Assembly: GCF_001540865.1 (NCBI RefSeq) | Contig: NC_033621.1 | Span: forward strand, 13,102,276 to 13,166,275 | DNA length: 64,000 bases | Origin: Ananas comosus | Taxonomy: Eukaryota > Streptophyta > Magnoliopsida > Poales > Bromeliaceae | Reading direction: 5' to 3' | Shown: in pieces, positions 59,403-64,000 of the stretch | Layout: every line of letters begins with the position of its first letter | Numbering within the stretch: the first letter of the stretch is position 1 | The notes under the pieces: model-generated | The model's input: only the letters and a program-made list of their open reading frames with translations | Databases searched by the model: none | Told to the model about the DNA's origin: nothing | Position numbers and translations under genes: made by a program

Positions 59403-60944
59403 GAGAGGATTTACCCCCTTTTTTTTTTTTTAGTGAGCATTGCACCAGTAGTTTCTTTTTGGCCAACTTGTATAAAAATTTACTGATTTTATATTTTTAT
59501 AAAAATTAATCACTCGTTTAGATTTTGTATATTAAATCTGAATTTTTAGTAAACTGGCTAAAATATGTCCTTATTTTTCTTTCTCTTTTCTTTCTTTTTC
59601 GTTTGTTTTTCGTCTTCCTCTTCGTCTTCCTTCTTTACACCGTTCCTTTATCTGTATTTCCTTCCACTTTTTCTCTCTCCTTCTCCTCCCCTGTCTTTAT
59701 GTTGACACCACACTCCTCCGTCCTACCTTCTCCATACCTCCACTGATGTCTGTTACGGTGACATGGGCTTAAATATAGCACAGATCATAAAGGTGAGGTT
59801 GTGGCTAAAAATGTGGTCGTGGACGGCAATGACGATAAGAGTACTGTAGGATTTGAAAATGACAGAGAGGGAAACAAGTTAGAGGAAAAGGGCAAGGGAG
59901 GAATGCGATAGTGAAAATGGAAGCATCGGGTGAAAGGAAAAGGAGGAGGAAAAAGAAAAAAAAAATATTTATTTCTTCTTCGGAAGGTCATCATATATCG
60001 TAATCGCTACAGAAAAGAGTACGAAACAGAAGAAAAGAAAAATTATACTATTTAAGATTAAGTTGTACCATTTAAAATTATTTGAGGCGAAGTTGCACTA
60101 TAAAAAATAAAAATATATTGTCTGAGACTAAGTTGTACTGTTTGAAACTTTAAGTTACATTGTTTGAGAAGTTGTAACTTAGTTTCAAATAGTTTTAAAT
60201 GGTACAACTTAATTTTTAAATAGTATAATTTAGTCTCAAGCATTATGACTTTTATTTTTTATGATGCAACTTATTATATTTTTTTTAAAATTTTTTCTTT
60301 TCTTTTTCTTTCACCATCTGCATCATTTCACTATCGTGCCCCCTCTCTTGCACTTTGCCATAGTAGCCGTCCTCATCCCGTTGAGCTCTGCCTTCCGGTC
60401 ATCCTCAAATCTTGCAATACCCTTGTCGTTGTCGCCGCCCATGGATACGTCCTCCGCCGCAATCTCACCTGCGATCGATGTCATATCCAGGCTCATGTTG
60501 CCACCGCCAACGTCGGCAGAGGTATAAGCAAGGTAGGAGAGAATAGCACCGCATCGACATGGGAGCAGTGGAGGAGGGAGATGAGAAAGAGAGAGAGGAA
60601 CGGCGGGAAAAGAGATGAAGCGGGAGGAGAAAAATAAACAAAAGAGAAAGAAGAGAAAAAAAAAATAGTATTTTGATCAATTTATTAAAAATTTAGACCT
60701 AATCTGCCAAATTAATTTTTTTTATTTTATTTAAAAAAAAAAAACACAAAACCCGTTGATTTTTTATGGAAATTGGCCTTTCATTTTTCACAGTTCAGTT
60801 ACCAGTGATCTGTTAATTTAAATATATATTCTTTTGTATAGATACAGTGTTTTCCTTAGTTATTGTTTGATCAAAAGTATATTGCTTTAGAGCTAATAAA
60901 AATCTAACTCCTTTGTACTATATTCACATGGGAATAAAGGCTGC

Positions 60945-60978
<34 letters not shown>
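59362..60978. other. Intergenic, no gene recognised
   Basis: A (GA)n tract, a T-run and CT-rich sequence. Repeated GTTGTACCATTTAAAA / TTTAAATGGTACAAC words in both orientations between 60050 and 60230 form a small inverted-repeat region. The frames at 60245-60637 and 60465-60680 overlap on opposite strands and look like chance frames. Confidence 0.45.
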
Positions 60979-60982
<4 letters not shown>

Positions 60983-61525
60983 TCCGGCTATTATACTCTT
61001 ATGAGTACGATCGCCCTCGTACTCATAAGTTGTTTTCGATGATAGAGCTTCCAAATTTACGATCCACACCGTTAAACATTATTTATAGCATTTAAAACTT
61101 CTAGAAATCAAATTTCATAATTTTTCGACATCATTTACCTTACGATAAAAAGCTCACAAAATTGACAATTTTTAACGGCCGGTATGGAATACTTGCTGGT
61201 TTAACGGTGGAAAAGAATCGGAATAGGTTTAATTTTTGATAGAAAATTCTATTCACTACCTAGATAAAGATCAATAACTCCGATCTTAAATTGAAGGATC
61301 CAATCATCCATTTTTAGGGCGTCGTTCGATTTTGACCGTTCATTTTATGCCCGCTTGATGGACTTTATTATGATTTCGAAAAATTACGAAATTTATTTTC
61401 TAGAAGTTTCAAATACTCTAGATCATATTTAACGGAGTGGATCGTCGATTCGGAAGCTCCATCATCGAAAACAACTTATGAGTACTAAGGGCCCACTACT
61501 CATAAGAGTATAGTAGCCCTACTCT
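60979..61525. mobile_element. Hairpin-ended TIR element (family H), full length
   Basis: Flanked by (TA)n on both sides. The left end AGAGTCCGGCTATTATACTC is followed by a hairpin (CTTATGAGTAC / GTACTCATAAG) and GTTGTTTTCGATGATAGAGC. The right end is the inverse: GCTCCATCATCGAAAACAAC, then CTTATGAGTA, CTCATAAGAGTATAGTAGCC and CTACTCT. 547 bp, no ORF. Both ends use the same hairpin stem word. Confidence 0.85.
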
Positions 61526-61550
61526 ATATATATATATATATATATATATA

Positions 61551-61570
61551 NNNNNNNNNNNNNNNNNNNN
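61551..61570. other. Assembly gap (20 N)
   Basis: A run of Ns follows the (TA)n tract to the right of the 60979 element. A standard-sized gap; its true length is unknown. Confidence 0.98.
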
Positions 61571-61770
61571 CTAGATGAAGAGCCTAGTAAAAGTCGGTAA
61601 TCTAATATGATAAGTTGGTTGGTGAGTAAGTTGGGATCCCCCCGGTGTAGTAGGATTGGCGTATAGAGAATTAGGTTACCGATTTTTGGATGTTCGTGGT
61701 TATTGAACCATGAAAATTTTCGTATCCTCGAGTTAAGATATATATCTTAATCTGATGATATGATAGATAT

Positions 61771-62350
61771 CATGACTCGAGGCCATGATATCACAAACAA
61801 AAGCTAGAATCCCATAAATTTAGTTGCTAGGTGTGGCAATTTATACTAAATCCCATATACTTACAGAATCCTTATTTTAAAACCAAAAAAAGCTATAACA
61901 AATGAATCATTTATTTAATATAGTTTTACCTGCCACTTTTTAACTTATTAGAAATTTTAAACTCATATCCTGAAAATTTAAGTTCTAGTTCTTACAATTG
62001 GAATTAGATATATCAAATTTCGTAAAAGATAGTTTTAAACTTCTTTAAATCTAAGAAGATGTGGCAATTTGAGGTTTGAAAAGTATTATCGGTAACTTTT
62101 AACTGTTAAAACTTTATCAAACTAGTATTTCATTTGATACAGCTTTTTTATATTTTAAAATAAAGATCTTTGAAATTTATGGGATCTAGTCAAAATTGCC
62201 ACACCTAGCAACTAAACTTGCGGGATTCTAGCTTTTGGTTGTGATATCATGGCCTCGAGCTAACGGTAAAAAACTTACAAGCACCAAGTGCTTGGTGCTT
62301 TTACAAGCACCAAGTGCTTGGTGCTTTTACAAGCACCATAGCTGGACTCT
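61771..62350. mobile_element. Fold-back element with ~85-bp inverted arms
   Basis: The left arm CTCGAGGCCATGATATCACA ... GTTGCTAGGTGTGGCAATTT is matched in reverse by CAAAATTGCCACACCTAGCA ... TGTGATATCATGGCCTCGAG at about 62190-62258. The right end continues through a tandem palindrome and finishes CATAGCTGGACTCT beside TATATAG, which matches the family-H terminal consensus. The left terminus may be lost in the N gap. Confidence 0.6.
62277..62336. repeat. Tandem palindromic repeat (about 27-bp unit)
   Basis: The perfect 20-base palindrome AGCACCAAGTGCTTGGTGCT occurs twice, separated by TTTACA, followed by a partial third copy. It lies at the right end of the fold-back element. Confidence 0.9.
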
Positions 62351-62367
62351 ATATAGATATATCTATA

Positions 62368-62591
62368 AAATTAGGCTGGAATACTATTAATAGCACAAAT
62401 AGCTTAGTGTTATTAGTTTTTTAGTTTTTGGATTGAGAAAAGTGCGGCTAGGATGATATAGCCCTCCTAGGGTGGAGTGGGTGGTTGGTTGAATAGTATA
62501 ATCTAACGGATAAAAATAATCAAAAGGTTATATCTAACAGTGGAAAACTCATAGCACCAAATCGTTTGTGCTATCAATAGTATCCCAGCCG

Positions 62592-62597
<6 letters not shown>
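62368..62597. mobile_element. Short hairpin-ended TIR element (family H, ~230 bp)
   Basis: The left end TTAGGCTGGAATACTATTAA is followed by TAGCAC...GTGTTATTAG. The right end is CATAGCACCAAATCG, TTTGTGCTATCAATAGTATC, CCAGCCGGACTCT, next to a (CT)n tract. The interior differs from the ~540-bp copies, so it is a short or deletion derivative. Confidence 0.7.
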
Positions 62598-62665
<68 letters not shown>

Positions 62666-62669
<4 letters not shown>

Positions 62670-63205
62670 TTGAGCTAGAATACTCTCGATAGTAAACGGA
62701 GCATTTTACTATCGAGTTGTTTTCGATGATAGAGCTTCCAAATTGACGATCGGCTCCGTTAAATATGATCTAAACCATTTAAACTACATAGAAATCAAAT
62801 TTCACGCACTTTCGATATTGTTCTTTTATCCATCTAGTAAACAGAAAATAAACGGTTGAAAATGAAAATTCTTTAAAAAATGATGATAGGAGTCTTGTAA
62901 TCAAGATCAAGAGTATAGATCTTGTTTTAAATAGTTTAAAAAATTTTCTAACAAATATTCAATTGATTTGGATATCTTTACACCGTTAAACGAAAAAACG
63001 TCTCTTATCCACCATTAAAATTACAAATTTTGAAACCCTTTGATCATTAGGCAAATGATGTCGAAAAGATTTGAAATTTGATTTCTAAACACTTTAAGTG
63101 GTATAGATCATGTTCAACGGAGCCGATCGTCAATTTGGAAGCTCTATCATCGAAAACAACTCGATAGTAAAAACCCTGTTTACTATCGAGAGTATTCTAG
63201 CTCAA

Positions 63206-63209
<4 letters not shown>
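62666..63209. mobile_element. Hairpin-ended TIR element (family H), youngest copy
   Basis: Flanked by long (TA)n tracts. The first ~110 bases and the reverse complement of the last ~110 are nearly identical: AGAGTTGAGCTAGAATACTC, TCGATAGTAAA, TTTTACTATCGAG, GTTGTTTTCGATGATAGAGC, TTCCAAATTGACGATCGGCT. 544 bp, no ORF. The hairpin stem CGATAGTAAA is used at both ends. Confidence 0.88.
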
Positions 63210-63241
<32 letters not shown>

Positions 63242-63243
<2 letters not shown>

Positions 63244-63492
63244 TAGAGCTATTATGCTATCGAAAGCATAAAGAATTTGATACTTCCGATTTTTTGACCA
63301 TTGGATTAAGAATTATATGATTGGGATAATTGCGGTCGACCTTAGAGTTGAGTAGTACCCTTAGGATTGAGTGGTCCTCACAAAATAATAGTGGTAATCC
63401 AAATATTAGAAATAATTAAAGGGACTAATCTAAGGGCAAAAATATCGGAAACACCAGATTTTCTATATTTCCGATATGGTATAGTAGCTCTA

Positions 63493-63493
<1 letters not shown>
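63242..63493. mobile_element. Short hairpin-ended TIR element (family H, ~250 bp)
   Basis: The left end TGTAGAGCTATTATGCTATC and the right end GATATGGTATAGTAGCTCTA are imperfect inverted repeats, set between a (TA)n and a (CT)n tract. The hairpin ATGCTATCGAAAGCAT is at the left. The interior is unrelated to the long copies. Confidence 0.55.
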
Positions 63494-63495
<2 letters not shown>

Positions 63496-63585
<90 letters not shown>

Positions 63586-63610
63586 GGCGCGCGCGCGCGC
63601 GCGCGCGTGT
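63496..63610. repeat. Compound microsatellite (CT)n(TA)n(GT)n(GC)n
   Basis: Four dinucleotide blocks run together: CT 63496-63546, TA to about 63570, GT to about 63585, GC to about 63606. Alternating purine-pyrimidine sequence from 63546 on can adopt Z-DNA. A frame across it encodes only repeats. Confidence 0.9.
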
Positions 63611-63840
63611 TTTATTCCAATCTTAATTAGGTTGTTCTATCCAAAATCCCACTCATTATTTATCTCCATGTTAAAAAGTTAAAAAGCACTTCTCAAATTG
63701 CATATCTAAAATGATTTTAGAGCTCTACAATTTTTTATTTTCTGTGAACAACTATTGGGAAATTCTAGTAGAAACTCGAAAAAAATTATACTATTTAACA
63801 ATCGAAGCTATACTAGTCGCATTTGGATGTATATATATAT

Positions 63841-64000
63841 AGAATTATACTACTATATTATTGATAGTACCAATTACGTATATAGTTCGTTTTATGTGTT
63901 TTTAGAAGTACGGTGCTGATGCTGAGATTTCCGAATCGAGAACATTAAGTATTTCGAGAGCTTATTTGACCATAAACAGCTTCATTTACATCAGTTCATA
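63841..64000. mobile_element. Left end of a further family-H element, cut by the window edge
   Basis: Next to TATATATATAT it begins AGAATTATACTACTATATTA then TTGATAGTACC and continues to GCTGAGATTTCCGAATCGAG, resembling the family terminal and core blocks in order. The right end is outside the window. Confidence 0.4.

Noticed and set aside
60245..60680. Overlapping frames on both strands of 70-130 codons
   Set aside because: Opposite-strand overlap, CT/GA-rich composition, no recognisable motif.

Overview
This is nuclear DNA of a flowering plant, most likely a monocot. Long AT-rich intergenic stretches are full of short terminal-inverted-repeat (TIR) elements, SINEs and (TA)n/(CT)n microsatellites. 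They separate plant-type genes with GT-AG introns, some with very GC-rich 5' exons or nearly intronless GC-rich bodies (patellin, MCTP), as is common in commelinid monocots. Pineapple-like is my best guess, but the sequence alone does not prove it. There are no operons, rRNA genes, convincing tRNA genes or CRISPR arrays.

Layout. 1-7.85 kb: intergenic, rich in MITEs. 7.95-10.3 kb (-): patellin/Sec14-GOLD phosphoinositide-transfer protein, 4 exons. 10.6-21.3 kb: intergenic, with SINEs, CACTA-like and hAT-like MITEs and an LTR remnant. 21.3-25.6 kb (-): plastid-targeted dienelactone-hydrolase-like protein, 3 exons. 26-30 kb: intergenic, with duplications. 30.0-33.1 kb (-): QUIRKY-like multiple-C2/transmembrane protein (MCTP), 2 exons, with two frame breaks in this assembly. 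33.3-40 kb: intergenic, with nested MITEs. 40.06-45.76 kb (+): mitochondrial COQ6 monooxygenase of ubiquinone biosynthesis, 10 exons. 46-54.3 kb: mostly intergenic. 54.37-55.66 kb (-): subgroup-4 R2R3-MYB repressor, 3 exons. Just upstream of it lies a near-identical partial copy (exons 1 and 2 only) in a ~2.05-kb direct duplication whose junction is a single N. 59.4-64 kb: a dense cluster of one TIR-element family, and a 20-N gap.

The five genes are unrelated in pathway: membrane trafficking, plastid hydrolase, plasmodesmal/ER tether, mitochondrial ubiquinone synthesis and a phenylpropanoid-type repressor. The most unusual content is a family of ~0.23-0.55-kb TIR elements sitting in (TA)n/(GA)n microsatellites. 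Each terminus carries a hairpin whose stem sequence differs between family members, and in the copies with both ends intact the two ends of a member match each other. The other main theme is assembly quality. Isolated single Ns coincide with repeated flanks, a lost piece of the MCTP gene and the junction of the MYB duplication, so several apparent gene defects may be artefacts.
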